Of a stretch of 64,000 bases of DNA, positions 8,725 to 16,189 are shown one piece after another (position 1 is the first letter of the stretch; each line of letters begins with the position of its first letter). The stretch is from a virus. The position numbers and the translations under genes are program-made. The stretch spans positions 1 through 64,000 of IMG/VR virus record IMGVR_UViG_3300027747_000967; one strand, written 5' to 3'. Below the pieces are notes generated by a model. It had not been told where the DNA came from. It ran no database searches and was given only the letters and a program-made list of their open reading frames with translations.

Positions 8725-9325
8725 ATGACTTTATCTTTTCTTTTAGTGTTTGTTTAAATTTTTGTTTATCGTATTGTATCAGCGGTTTATATTTATGAAT
8801 TAACCTATAATGAGATGGCCAAATTAAATCATCAACAATTTCTTTTTTCCATTTTGGTGTAAAGTTCAGTATATCATCTAATATACAAACAGTTTCTAAT
8901 GTAATCTTGCCTCTTAACATCAAACCTAATAAATCTGGATGTTGACCAAAGAAAACTTTAAATGGCGCTTCACGGTCATCTTCATACGCACTCAATAAAA
9001 ATTCAGTATCGTTTGCAAAGTTGTATGATAATGACTGCATACGCTTTTTCCATTTAGCATAATTCTCAGGACCATCTTGTAACAAGGCCATAACATATTC
9101 GCCTTTGCCTTCTATAAAATTAGAAATATAAAAGTCTTTTAATTCTTCTACATTATATTTACGAGATAGTTTACTAAAATGCCATCTAAATTTATTCTGC
9201 ATGAAAGATTGCTTTGATACATTTGTTTTACCATGATACTTAATATAATCATAACTATCGCTGGTGAAATGTAACTTTAAACTGTTCCAAAGTTTATATG
9301 CTTCAAATCCTGTGTTATCTGTCAT
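8717..9325 (-). CDS. 59: gp59-like loader of replicative helicase
   Basis: In T4, gp59 loads the gp41 helicase onto gp32-coated forks. This 202-residue basic, all-helical-looking protein shows the family layout: an opening EAYKLWNSLKLHF, a YIKYHGKTNVS region and an RFWHF-like FRWHFSKL, then FEVFFGQHP-like FKVFFGQHPDLL near residue 128, and a basic C-terminus. It overlaps gp33 by 4 bases upstream, the gp33-gp59-gp32 neighbourhood known from T4. Confidence 0.9.
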   Translation of the reverse strand: MTDNTGFEAYKLWNSLKLHFTSDSYDYIKYHGKTNVSKQSFMQNKFRWHFSKLSRKYNVEELKDFYISNFIEGKGEYVMALLQDGPENYAKWKKRMQSLSYNFANDTEFLLSAYEDDREAPFKVFFGQHPDLLGLMLRGKITLETVCILDDILNFTPKWKKEIVDDLIWPSHYRLIHKYKPLIQYDKQKFKQTLKEKIKSYA

Positions 9326-9543
9326 ATAGGTAAACGAGATACTTTCTTTAATAAATTAAGTTCTTCTGCTTCCATTTTAATCTTGGCTTTAAGTGGTGCA
9401 CTAATTAAAGTAGCAGCCACTTCTATTTCAAGTCCTGTGACTTTGCAATGATGACAGATAGCATCCATCAATGCTAAATTTTCATCCAATGCTAGTTTTT
9501 CAATAAAATTACTGAAGTCTATCTGTTCTTCTTTGCTCGCCAC
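9322..9543 (-). CDS. 33: gp33-like late transcription co-activator
   Basis: The 73-residue protein opens with an acidic helix (EEQIDFSNFIEKLA), has a C-H-H-C segment (AICHHCKVTGLE) and a C-terminal L-L-K-K helix. In T4, gp33 binds RNA polymerase and links it to the sliding clamp for late transcription. Its presence agrees with the TATAAATA late promoters in this window. It lies just upstream of gp59, as in T4. Confidence 0.8.
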   Translation of the reverse strand: MASKEEQIDFSNFIEKLALDENLALMDAICHHCKVTGLEIEVAATLISAPLKAKIKMEAEELNLLKKVSRLPI

Positions 9544-9694
9544 GGTAATTCTCCAATGTGATAATTAAATAATCCAATTCATCTTTTTCCATCGTAATAC
9601 ATTGAGACCACTCAGGTGGTTTCCCACCTGTTTCGTGTGTCCTTACCAACATAATACTACTGTTAGCATATTCTTTTATTTTAAATGTTGGCAT
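9509..9694 (-). CDS. Hypothetical 61-residue protein
   Basis: A small protein (MPTFKIKEYANSS...) between the SleB-like gene and gp33. It overlaps the former by 14 bases and the latter by 35 bases. No recognised motif; the C-terminus is charged (NYRGEQRRTDRLQ). The overlap chain supports translation. Confidence 0.6.
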   Translation of the reverse strand: MPTFKIKEYANSSIMLVRTHETGGKPPEWSQCITMEKDELDYLIITLENYRGEQRRTDRLQ

Positions 9695-10208
9695 AAAATA
9701 TATGTCTTCCTATTTGAATGACTTTGCGTAATCTCCAACCTGGATTTACATCAATGCTATGAAAATACATTGCATTAGTTCTTCTAACTATATCATCAGG
9801 TTGACCTTTTGTCAACACTTCTAGAGCAATATCTTGTGATTCCTTCCAAGCATTATTATTTGGTTGCACCAACTCTTTAAATGCTGCCCATGAGAATTGG
9901 TAAATAAAAAATCCATTAACAATTGACTTTTGATAGACAACTTCACATATTGTTTTTGGAAATCTTGGGTCATTGAGGCGATTCATCACTACATTTGCTA
10001 CAGCGATTTTGCCTGCTCTTGGTTCACCTGAGGCTTCATAATATATTGCTCTTGATAGACAACTTAAATCTTTTGAATTTACTTCATTTTTTACTATCTG
10101 TTCAATCGTATCTTCTTGTGTAACTTGTGCTGAAGGTAATGTTGAAAATGTTAAACTACTGATTAATAAAATTGCTGCTGTTGTTTTAAGTTTATTTGCG
10201 ATAAACAT
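9681..10208 (-). CDS. SleB-type cell-wall hydrolase, exported
   Basis: The 175-residue protein has a Sec-type signal peptide (basic start, hydrophobic core, cleavage likely near SAQ at 27-29). The Hydrolase_2/SleB domain follows: ARAIYYEASGEP-like AIYYEASGEPRAG near residue 58, VANVVMNRLNDPRFP, CEVVYQ, FSW and MYFHS. These enzymes cut the glycan strand of peptidoglycan. AAAGGAG sits just before ATG. Together with the GH19 endolysin at 51.8 kb the phage has at least two free peptidoglycan hydrolases. This one could act from the periplasm without a holin. Confidence 0.85.
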   Translation of the reverse strand: MFIANKLKTTAAILLISSLTFSTLPSAQVTQEDTIEQIVKNEVNSKDLSCLSRAIYYEASGEPRAGKIAVANVVMNRLNDPRFPKTICEVVYQKSIVNGFFIYQFSWAAFKELVQPNNNAWKESQDIALEVLTKGQPDDIVRRTNAMYFHSIDVNPGWRLRKVIQIGRHIFYANI

Positions 10209-10288
10209 TCAAACTCCTTTCTTTTTTGGTGCTTCTTCGGCCGAGTGTCCTCAACCCTAACGGCTTCCGCATTGCCGATTCTTACGAA

Positions 10289-10420
10289 TTACTTAATCGC
10301 TTCGGTTTTCTTGCCTTTTAATGACTTCTTAATAGCTTTGAACCAAAGTTTCTTTTCTTTCTCTTTGTTATGCTCGATACAAGCCTTATACATCTTTTTG
10401 ATTAATTTCTTAACTTTCAT
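10289..10420 (-). CDS. Small basic protein, 43 residues
   Basis: The ORF starts MKVKKLIKKMYKACIEHN and ends KKTEAIK; it is strongly lysine-rich. GGAGATTATT before ATG is a good ribosome site, and a perfect-consensus promoter lies 22 bp upstream of the start. It is therefore likely an early-expressed peptide. No function recognised. The 80 bases between it and the SleB-like gene hold only short GC-rich inverted repeats. Confidence 0.65.
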   Translation of the reverse strand: MKVKKLIKKMYKACIEHNKEKEKKLWFKAIKKSLKGKKTEAIK

Positions 10421-10441
10421 AATAATCTCCAGTAAAATTCT

Positions 10442-10470
10442 ATTATAGAGGTTTATTTATCGCTTGTCAA
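10442..10470 (-). promoter_or_regulatory. Perfect-consensus sigma-70 promoter
   Basis: TTGACA, 17 bp, TATAAT on the minus strand (-35 at 10470-10465, -10 at 10447-10442). The -35 lies inside a palindrome CGCTTG-T-CAAGCG. It reads into the 43-residue basic protein and probably on into SleB, gp33, gp59. Confidence 0.85.
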
Positions 10471-10474
10471 GCGA

Positions 10475-11110
10475 TTATTTTGGTAACAATGTTTGAATGT
10501 CTACCGGTTCTTTTTCTATCACTTGTGCATGGTCAATATTGTCACAATAATAATATTTAACAGTATTATCAATATAAACAATCTTCCAATAACCTGTTGG
10601 TACTGGTATACCTTTCATCTTCTTATCGTCACCATAGATAGCAATCGTTACCACATCCATATCATGCATTGATTTATCAAAGGTTTTTCTAACATTTTCT
10701 TCTAATATTCTCCATGATTCACGGTTAACAGTAGGAAGTTGCGGTGTCATGTTCGTCATAAGAAATGTGTCATACATTTCATCATCATTAGATGCGTCTC
10801 CAGCGGGCGCCATATGACCTTTATCGTAACCACTTTTTAGATATTGTTGTGGTTGTGGTAACGTACCAACTCTAGTATCAGAACGGAAAGAATCCACTCT
10901 CTTTGCTGTACCTACGCCTTTGTTTGCTAAATGTTCTGATACCAAAATAACCCTTTTGTTTTTGTTATCAAATAATGAAACATAAAAAGAATTACAGAGC
11001 TCTACGGTATTAGGTACAACGATTGGTTTAGAATCTGGATAGAGGTGTTCACAAGAACTACCAAAACAATAAGAAGATAGGAAAACTGCGAGTAATAAAA
11101 ATTTTTTCAT
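10475..11110 (-). CDS. Secreted non-specific DNA/RNA endonuclease (NUC1 family)
   Basis: The 211-residue protein has a clear signal peptide (KKFLLLAVFLSSYCFG). The beta-beta-alpha-metal nuclease signature DKGHMAP has H99 as general base and N120 (TNMTPQ) as metal ligand. Such enzymes (Serratia nuclease, endonuclease G type) digest any nucleic acid. Export means it acts in the periplasm or after lysis, not on intracellular DNA. It lies upstream of the SleB-like hydrolase. Possible roles: degrading incoming competitor DNA, or DNA released at lysis. Confidence 0.85.
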   Translation of the reverse strand: MKKFLLLAVFLSSYCFGSSCEHLYPDSKPIVVPNTVELCNSFYVSLFDNKNKRVILVSEHLANKGVGTAKRVDSFRSDTRVGTLPQPQQYLKSGYDKGHMAPAGDASNDDEMYDTFLMTNMTPQLPTVNRESWRILEENVRKTFDKSMHDMDVVTIAIYGDDKKMKGIPVPTGYWKIVYIDNTVKYYYCDNIDHAQVIEKEPVDIQTLLPK

Positions 11111-11157
11111 GTGGCCTCCGCAAGGAAACCTTTATTTAGGATTTATTACAGGAGTAT

Positions 11158-11757
11158 TTACCTTTTGTTATTCAGACCTGGTGTGAATACCAATTGAAAT
11201 GTGCTTGATTTTTTGAGTGTAAATGAACCTGTTGCAATACCAAGTTTATCTGCTGGCATATCAGTTAATTCTTCTCCGTTCCATAATTTCCAACCAGCAT
11301 TGACTCTTAAACATTTTGTAGCATTATAATCACTTACAAAATACCATTGAAAAGCAATGAGTTTTGTACCTCTATAAAGTTTCCAATTACATGAACCTGG
11401 ATGATATGGACCATCACCTGTTGCTCTATCGCCTGAGATTACTAGTGTATCACCAACTTGACAACTTGCGCCTAATAACATATCAAAACCATACGCAGGG
11501 TTTCTCCATAACCATCCGGTACGATTAGCCCAACGTTGGAATCCATTCGCATTTGCAGGAAAGAAACGATGTTCTTCTTTGTAGCCGTCATCACCATCAC
11601 AGGTATTATCGTATGTTTGAAATAAACTTAACCATTTTGGTAAGTTACCATCTTTATCACAAAATAAAGCAACAAATGGTGCTAATGGATAACTAAAAAT
11701 ATCAATAACAAACTGAATGATTGCTAAGATAATATACTTCGTGAGTAATAAAAACAT
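11158..11757 (-). CDS. Conserved phage protein with N-terminal membrane anchor
   Basis: I chose the ATG at 11757 (MFLLLTKYIILAII) because AAGGAAAA sits before it and it begins one base after the upstream stop; the longer frame overlaps the exonuclease. The 199 residues comprise an N-terminal TM helix, then LPKWLSLFQTYDN, CDGDDGYKEEHRFF and RTGWLWRNPAYGF. That Trp-rich pattern recurs in many tailed phages as an uncharacterised family. The C-terminus has cysteine-containing beta-type sequence, suggesting an outward-facing domain. Function unknown. Confidence 0.7.
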   Translation of the reverse strand: MFLLLTKYIILAIIQFVIDIFSYPLAPFVALFCDKDGNLPKWLSLFQTYDNTCDGDDGYKEEHRFFPANANGFQRWANRTGWLWRNPAYGFDMLLGASCQVGDTLVISGDRATGDGPYHPGSCNWKLYRGTKLIAFQWYFVSDYNATKCLRVNAGWKLWNGEELTDMPADKLGIATGSFTLKKSSTFQLVFTPGLNNKR

Positions 11758-11758
11758 T

Positions 11759-12415
11759 TTAATTTTCCTTGTAGAATTGAATTGCTCGAACAAGACCTTC
11801 AATATGTTCTTCCACTTTTTCAACGAATACCAATGGATATTTAGTGTCCTCAACTGCCATAATAATAACGATTTGGTTGATTGGTTTGCCTACTAATTCT
11901 TCATAAGCAAGAGCATAGAATGTTGATTGCCAGAAATAAGAAAGAATATTCTCTCTGTATTTAATCTTTGAGGATGTTTTATAATCCATCACAGATAATT
12001 CACCATCAAATTCAGCAATTAAATCGGAACGACCTGCTGAACCTATTTTCTTAGAATAGAAAGATTGTTCAACATAATGAATATTGTTTACTCTTTCTTG
12101 TAGAACAGGTTTAATTGATTTAAACATCTCCAAAGCATCAGGCATTGATTCTCTAAGTGGTTTGTTCTGTATGAAATCTTCACAAAGATTATGCACTCTG
12201 GTACCACGACCAGAGGCTTTAGCGGATACACGATTGGCTTCTTCATTACCTACTCTTTTACGCCATGCGGCAATACCTGCTTTGCTTTGTGCTGAGAGTA
12301 TGGTAGTAATTGAAGGTAGACGAGTACCATCAGGCAAGGTATAGAAACGCTTGCCATCAGGAAAAGTTTCAGATGAAAGGTCTTGTAATTCTTTAGGTGG
12401 GCAATAGTTGAACAT
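11759..12415 (-). CDS. PD-(D/E)XK exonuclease, MGME1/RecB-like
   Basis: The 218-residue nuclease carries the ordered motifs of the MGME1/Cas4-like group: GTRVH (H75), E116 in YVEQSF, GRSDLIAEF (D131) and MDYKTS (D144, K146). T4-like phages lacking other exonucleases often have such enzymes for DNA end processing or host DNA breakdown. A strong stem-loop lies just before its start. Confidence 0.8.
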   Translation of the reverse strand: MFNYCPPKELQDLSSETFPDGKRFYTLPDGTRLPSITTILSAQSKAGIAAWRKRVGNEEANRVSAKASGRGTRVHNLCEDFIQNKPLRESMPDALEMFKSIKPVLQERVNNIHYVEQSFYSKKIGSAGRSDLIAEFDGELSVMDYKTSSKIKYRENILSYFWQSTFYALAYEELVGKPINQIVIIMAVEDTKYPLVFVEKVEEHIEGLVRAIQFYKEN

Positions 12416-12423
12416 AATATAAT

Positions 12424-12451
12424 ACTTGGTAGTGTTTAAATTCTACCAAGT
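12424..12451 (-). other. Stem-loop in intergenic leader
   Basis: ACTTGGTAG pairs with CTACCAAGT (9 bp, 10-nt loop). On the plus strand it is followed by AATTTTT; on the transcribed minus strand it is followed by ATTATATT and then the exonuclease ATG. It could be a processing site or a weak terminator/attenuator rather than a standard terminator. Confidence 0.6.
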
Positions 12452-12461
12452 AATTTTTCCA

Positions 12462-12674
12462 TTAAGCCGCTGGTGCTGACTTTTTTTCAGCTGTATCCTG
12501 CGGTTGTTGTGGTAACTGAGGAATAGCTTGCTCTTTGATTTTGTCAATCAAACCACGACTTACTTTGTGTGGTAATTCATCTAAGCCGGTTAGAATTAAA
12601 TTTACTTCTTCAACAAATAAAGTTAAATCAATCTTAACTGCCTGTTGTGTTACAGATGATGTGTTATCACTCAT
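12462..12674 (-). CDS. Hypothetical small acidic/helical protein
   Basis: The 70-residue protein (MSDNTSSVTQQ...) has a central amphipathic helical region (FVEEVNLILTGLDELP) and a Pro/Gln/Ala-rich tail. It follows the dual promoter at 12720-12748, so it is probably made early and late. No function recognised. Confidence 0.6.
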   Translation of the reverse strand: MSDNTSSVTQQAVKIDLTLFVEEVNLILTGLDELPHKVSRGLIDKIKEQAIPQLPQQPQDTAEKKSAPAA

Positions 12675-12719
12675 TTATATCTCCATTAAAAGAACATTTA
12701 AAAATACTACTAAAAAATC

Positions 12720-12748
12720 ATTGTATCATATTTATATGATGTTGTCAA
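12720..12748 (-). promoter_or_regulatory. Sigma-70-type promoter overlapping a T4-type late promoter
   Basis: Minus strand shows TTGACA, 17 bp, TACAAT (-35 at 12748-12743, -10 at 12725-12720). A perfect late element TATAAATA lies inside the spacer (12736-12729). Either polymerase form would start just upstream of the 70-residue gene. Confidence 0.7.
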
Positions 12749-12786
12749 TACTTTACCAAACCATTATTGGTATAATTAGTTTCATA

Positions 12787-12978
12787 TTATTCATCCGCAG
12801 GAATTGGAATTCCACCTTCTGCAAGCCACGCTAGGTATGCTTGGTAGTCTGTGTTGTCAGGGTCAAAAGGAATAGATAAATAACGACCATCTTCTGTAAT
12901 GCCAACAATAGAATTATGTGTAGTTGGATTTGGCAATCCAATTGTTGAAACAAGTTTTTCTAGTTGATAATTTTTCAT
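12787..12978 (-). CDS. Small fibre-associated protein
   Basis: The 63-residue protein directly follows the fibre gene (adjacent, no gap). Its C-terminal part, YQAYLAWLAEGGIPIPADE, resembles the short proteins or fibre C-termini that follow tail-fibre genes in many phages (Y-x-x-Y-L-x-W-x-A-E-G-x-x-P). A fibre-assembly or structural accessory role is inferred from position. Confidence 0.65.
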   Translation of the reverse strand: MKNYQLEKLVSTIGLPNPTTHNSIVGITEDGRYLSIPFDPDNTDYQAYLAWLAEGGIPIPADE

Positions 12979-14226
12979 TTATAACTCCGCTGATGCTTCA
13001 TAACCATATCCAATATAACAATCAGAACCGCCTGATACTTGAGTTGCAAGAACTGAAATACCAGAAGTTGTTTTATCTAAATTGGTATATACAGTTGTTC
13101 CACCACGAACTTCTACTTGATTTGTATAGGATGTGGTACGTGTTGAAACTGTAACAGTAGGAGTAGCTCTTTTTTCTATTTTAAAAGATGTAGAAATTGA
13201 TGCTTGCGTTCCTGTTGCTCCTGAAAATCCAACTAATGTATTTACCATATATCCAAAAATAGCTGTAGCAGAAATAATTGTTCCATTAGAGTTTCTATAT
13301 GCCATGCTTGGGTACATTTCATAATACCTCTGACACAACGCTAACTCAGTACCATACGGTCTATACTCAAAACTTGTAGCGTTTGAGCCTACTTCTAATT
13401 GAACACCTGTTATGTAGAATGTTGCACTTGATGTGCCGACTACGGATGTTGCTCCTGTAGCTGAAACATATGCACCAGCAGCCCATGCTCCTGCTGTATT
13501 GCTTAATGTTGAACCAGCACCTAATGAAAAATAAACTGCTATTCCCCATCCATTAGTAGTCCCCCATGTTCCAGTAGTGTCACCTGCAACCGTTATTGAA
13601 ATTTGTGTCCATGTATTTGCTGTTGGTATTGAATAACTAAATGGGTAACTTCTAGTAAAAGATGCGTTAATAAATGCACCACCAAAAGTACCAGTTAATG
13701 AACTGCGAACCCAAAAAGATAGAGTTACTGTTTTAGCATTTGCCGTACCCCATCCTAAATCAGCAATATTGTAACCTTCTATTCTTTGAGAAACAGTAAA
13801 ACTATCTCCAGCACCTACTGTAAATGCTGAAGCCACAGTTAAACCTTGATAATATGTAAATCCCGTAGGAGGAGTCACAGAACCAGCATTTTGTTGTGCA
13901 GTAAATTTAGACGCTTGAGAACTATTAAATGCAAATCTATCTACCAAATAATCACCATTGGCAGGTGTAACACTAGCACCAGCATTTCTTTGGTCTATAA
14001 CCATAGCACCGTTAATAATACGATTCCTAAACACAGAACTTGCAGGTGCAAATGAATTACCTAAAGTATCCGTTATCTTATTACTAACTAAGGTGTTTGC
14101 TGTTGTTGTACCACTTAATGTAAGGTTAGCAGATAACTGATTAGTACCAATGGCATTATTAGCAACTTGTAAACCAGTGATGGTATTTGCTAATATATCA
14201 TTATTTGTAATTTGTTGTAACGCCAT
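12979..14226 (-). CDS. Tail fibre or receptor-binding structural protein
   Basis: The 415-residue protein is rich in Ser, Thr, Gly and Ala. Residues 1-55 (NNDILANTITGLQVANNAIG...) look like fibre attachment sequence. RNRIINGAMVIDQRNAG near 68 and FYITGVQLEVGSNATSFEYRPY near 290 bound a beta-sandwich of the carbohydrate-binding-module type seen in phage fibres. A C-terminal domain follows. A perfect late promoter sits 27 bp upstream, as expected for a virion protein. Confidence 0.85.
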   Translation of the reverse strand: MALQQITNNDILANTITGLQVANNAIGTNQLSANLTLSGTTTANTLVSNKITDTLGNSFAPASSVFRNRIINGAMVIDQRNAGASVTPANGDYLVDRFAFNSSQASKFTAQQNAGSVTPPTGFTYYQGLTVASAFTVGAGDSFTVSQRIEGYNIADLGWGTANAKTVTLSFWVRSSLTGTFGGAFINASFTRSYPFSYSIPTANTWTQISITVAGDTTGTWGTTNGWGIAVYFSLGAGSTLSNTAGAWAAGAYVSATGATSVVGTSSATFYITGVQLEVGSNATSFEYRPYGTELALCQRYYEMYPSMAYRNSNGTIISATAIFGYMVNTLVGFSGATGTQASISTSFKIEKRATPTVTVSTRTTSYTNQVEVRGGTTVYTNLDKTTSGISVLATQVSGGSDCYIGYGYEASAEL

Positions 14227-14252
14227 TATTCTTCTCTCTGAATGTTATTATG

Positions 14253-14260
14253 TATTTATA
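14253..14260 (-). promoter_or_regulatory. T4-type late promoter TATAAATA for the tail fibre
   Basis: TATAAATA on the minus strand, 27 bp before the fibre ATG and overlapping no promoter boxes of sigma-70 type. It agrees with the presence of gp33. Confidence 0.8.
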
Positions 14261-14428
14261 TCAGTTATAAAATGAGTTTCTGTGTGGGTCAAATGGTGAT
14301 GCTAATATCACTTCTTCGTAATTTCTTGTTTCTTTTGCTTTATCTTGTAATTCTTGTAATACTTTTTCCTTATTGTTATGTTCATAATAGAGTCTTTGTT
14401 TTTTTGACATTTCTCTTTTAATTGACAT
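14261..14428 (-). CDS. Hypothetical charged protein, 55 residues
   Basis: The ORF reads MSIKREMSKKQRLYYEHNNK... and ends FDPHRNSFYN. AAAGGAGC precedes ATG at an ideal distance. It is highly charged and helical in character. No function recognised. Confidence 0.65.
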   Translation of the reverse strand: MSIKREMSKKQRLYYEHNNKEKVLQELQDKAKETRNYEEVILASPFDPHRNSFYN

Positions 14429-14455
14429 AATGCTCCTTTAAGGTTGTTTAATTTG

Positions 14456-14737
14456 TTACCACTCTCTTGGCATTTTTGTTTTATGTGACTTGTGTAATGT
14501 ATTGCCAGGTATTGTATCTTTCATGCGTTGAATGACACCTTGTTCAAATGCTTTATCCGCAGTTGCAGTTCCTGGTACAGACATACGACCAGCATCAGAA
14601 AACTTTGGTAAATTCTCAGCAAAAATTTGTAATTCTAAATTTGGGTTATCCCGTTTGAATAAATCCAGAACGGTATATGACATTTTCTTTTCAAATATTT
14701 CACCTGAATCTTTGTCTTTAAATGTATAAGTTGGCAC
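14456..14737 (-). CDS. Conserved small phage protein, FmdB-like start without cysteines
   Basis: The 93-residue protein opens MPTYTFKDKDSGEIFE, like FmdB zinc-ribbon proteins, but has no cysteines, so it cannot bind zinc that way. The C-terminus (IPGNTLHKSHKTKMPREW) is basic. T4-like phages carry similar proteins, some placed with fibre genes. Function unknown. Confidence 0.7.
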   Translation of the reverse strand: MPTYTFKDKDSGEIFEKKMSYTVLDLFKRDNPNLELQIFAENLPKFSDAGRMSVPGTATADKAFEQGVIQRMKDTIPGNTLHKSHKTKMPREW

Positions 14738-15333
14738 TAATATGCTCCAATTTCTTCTGAAAATTCCATGAGTGAATCTAAGGCTTTTTCACGCCACCAC
14801 ATTGGTGATTCTCTGTTATTTATCTTACCTTCCCATCTTGCCAAATGTTGCTTGTTCATCCAGTAGTAATTACGATAAGAAGCAATAGAATCACCTGGTA
14901 TTTTACATTCATCAGGCATAGCAGTTGCAAAAGGCGTTCTATTGGATATTTTTATATTATTAGGTAAATTTTTTAAATAAGGTAATAATTTTTCACAAGC
15001 ATGATTTTTACCATAACGATATGTGTATTCTTTTAACATTTCTAATAATAAATTATAATGCCATTTATAGTTTTCTGATGTTTTGTATGTCCATACACTA
15101 CATGGATGGTTCAAATGTGATACCCCGTATAATACACTTTCTCGTTCATCATTGAGTATATATTTTTTTACATTACGATTTGTTTTTGATTTGACGATTG
15201 TTTCAGTACCATCAAGGTAACGATGAGCTGTAGATAACATCATTGCACTTTCAAGAGGCATTTTTACACAATGTTTATCTACTTGCCACCTAGCAATTTC
15301 TTTAACGTTTTCAGATAAGGCAAAGATGTTCAT
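14737..15333 (-). CDS. Conserved phage protein of unknown function
   Basis: The 198-residue protein begins MNIFALSENVKEIARWQVDKHCVK (family pattern: DKH-x-VKM then ES-x-MLSTAHR). The middle holds HPCSVWTYKTSENYKWHY; the C-terminal part is YRNYYWMNKQHLARW. It is a widespread phage family; conserved His, Lys, Trp and Tyr residues suggest an enzyme, but I cannot name the reaction. Confidence 0.7.
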   Translation of the reverse strand: MNIFALSENVKEIARWQVDKHCVKMPLESAMMLSTAHRYLDGTETIVKSKTNRNVKKYILNDERESVLYGVSHLNHPCSVWTYKTSENYKWHYNLLLEMLKEYTYRYGKNHACEKLLPYLKNLPNNIKISNRTPFATAMPDECKIPGDSIASYRNYYWMNKQHLARWEGKINNRESPMWWREKALDSLMEFSEEIGAY

Positions 15334-15529
15334 ATAATAAATTCCAATTTTCTTTATTTAAAATGTGTTCTTCTTCTGTAAGAACTTCAAATCTATATTT
15401 TTTCTTAGCTTCAAGAAATTTCGTTAGATTATCTCCATAATTATACATTGAAATTGGCTTTATTTCAACCACCAAGTCAAAGTTTACCAAATAAAAATCT
15501 GGAAAATATGTTCTAATTTTGATTCTCAC
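15311..15529 (-). pseudogene. Remnant of a Vsr/EDxHD-like homing endonuclease
   Basis: The 72 residues RTYFPDFYLVNFDLVVEIKP...EVLTEEEHIL match the C-terminal catalytic half of phage endonucleases with a Y-F/Y-P-D-F-Y ... V-E-I-K core. Stop codons lie directly upstream of the only start (GTG at 15529), so the N-terminal half is missing. It lies next to the intact GIY-YIG gene on the other strand. It may still be translated but is unlikely to be a whole enzyme. Confidence 0.55.
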
Positions 15530-15544
15530 TTATTAAAATTTTGT

Positions 15545-15552
15545 TATAAATA
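15545..15552 (+). promoter_or_regulatory. Plus-strand T4-type late promoter
   Basis: TATAAATA, 68 bp before the GIY-YIG ATG, facing right while nearly all neighbours face left. Between them lies GTAGGT...ACCTAC, an inverted repeat in the leader. Confidence 0.7.
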
Positions 15553-15619
15553 GGTGTAGGTCACGGTACTGGACATACCCACCTACTCTATGTTCATATT
15601 TTAACAGGAAACACAGCTC

Positions 15620-16189
15620 ATGTCAAGCAATATTTATCAACCATCATTGGTATATTATGTTTATGCTTATCTCCGAGAAGATGGCACACCTTATTACATT
15701 GGTAAAGGTAAAGGTGATAGAGCATGGTCTAAACACCACACCTATCATATACCAGCTTATAAAAATAGAATAATCATAATAGAAAAAAATCTTACCGAAA
15801 TTGGTGCTTTATCATTAGAAAGAAGATTAATTAGATGGTATGGCCGTAAAGATAATAACACCGGAATCTTACGAAATTTAACTGATGGTGGAGATACAAC
15901 TATTGGTTATAAACATACCGAAAAATGGAAAAAAGAAAATGGCAAAAGAACTTCACATTTTAACAAAATAAGATGGAAAAATGATGAATTTAAGAAAAAA
16001 ATGTCCGGTCATTTCAGTAAACAAAATAGTAAGAATTGGTTAATATTTACTCCACAAAACGAAACAATACAAATAAAAAATTTAAGAATATTTTGCGATA
16101 ACAATAATTTAGATTACGGATGTATGAAAAAGGTTTCACAAGGTAAAACTAAAAAACACCGAGGACATTCTTGTAAAAGAATAGATTAA
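15620..16189 (+). CDS. GIY-YIG homing endonuclease (Seg-like)
   Basis: The 189-residue protein begins with the catalytic module: YYVYAYL...[14 protein letters not shown] (GIY-YIG core near residues 12-36), then E ([11 protein letters not shown]) and N (LRNLTDGG). The C-terminal half is basic with repeated DNA-binding character. It is on the opposite strand, preceded by its own late promoter and AGGAAAC, and its end overlaps the PurD-like gene by 4 bases. This is typical of free-standing homing endonucleases in T4-like genomes. Confidence 0.85.
   Translation: MSSNIYQPSLVYYVYAYLREDGTPYYIGKGKGDRAWSKHHTYHIPAYKNRIIIIEKNLTEIGALSLERRLIRWYGRKDNNTGILRNLTDGGDTTIGYKHTEKWKKENGKRTSHFNKIRWKNDEFKKKMSGHFSKQNSKNWLIFTPQNETIQIKNLRIFCDNNNLDYGCMKKVSQGKTKKHRGHSCKRID

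Noticed and set aside
11758-11853. Longer N-terminus of the 199-residue membrane-anchored protein
   Set aside because: The extension lies wholly inside the exonuclease gene; the ATG at 11757 has a good ribosome site.
12535-12834. Plus-strand 99-codon frame
   Set aside because: Antisense to the 70-residue gene and to the dual promoter region; no ribosome site.
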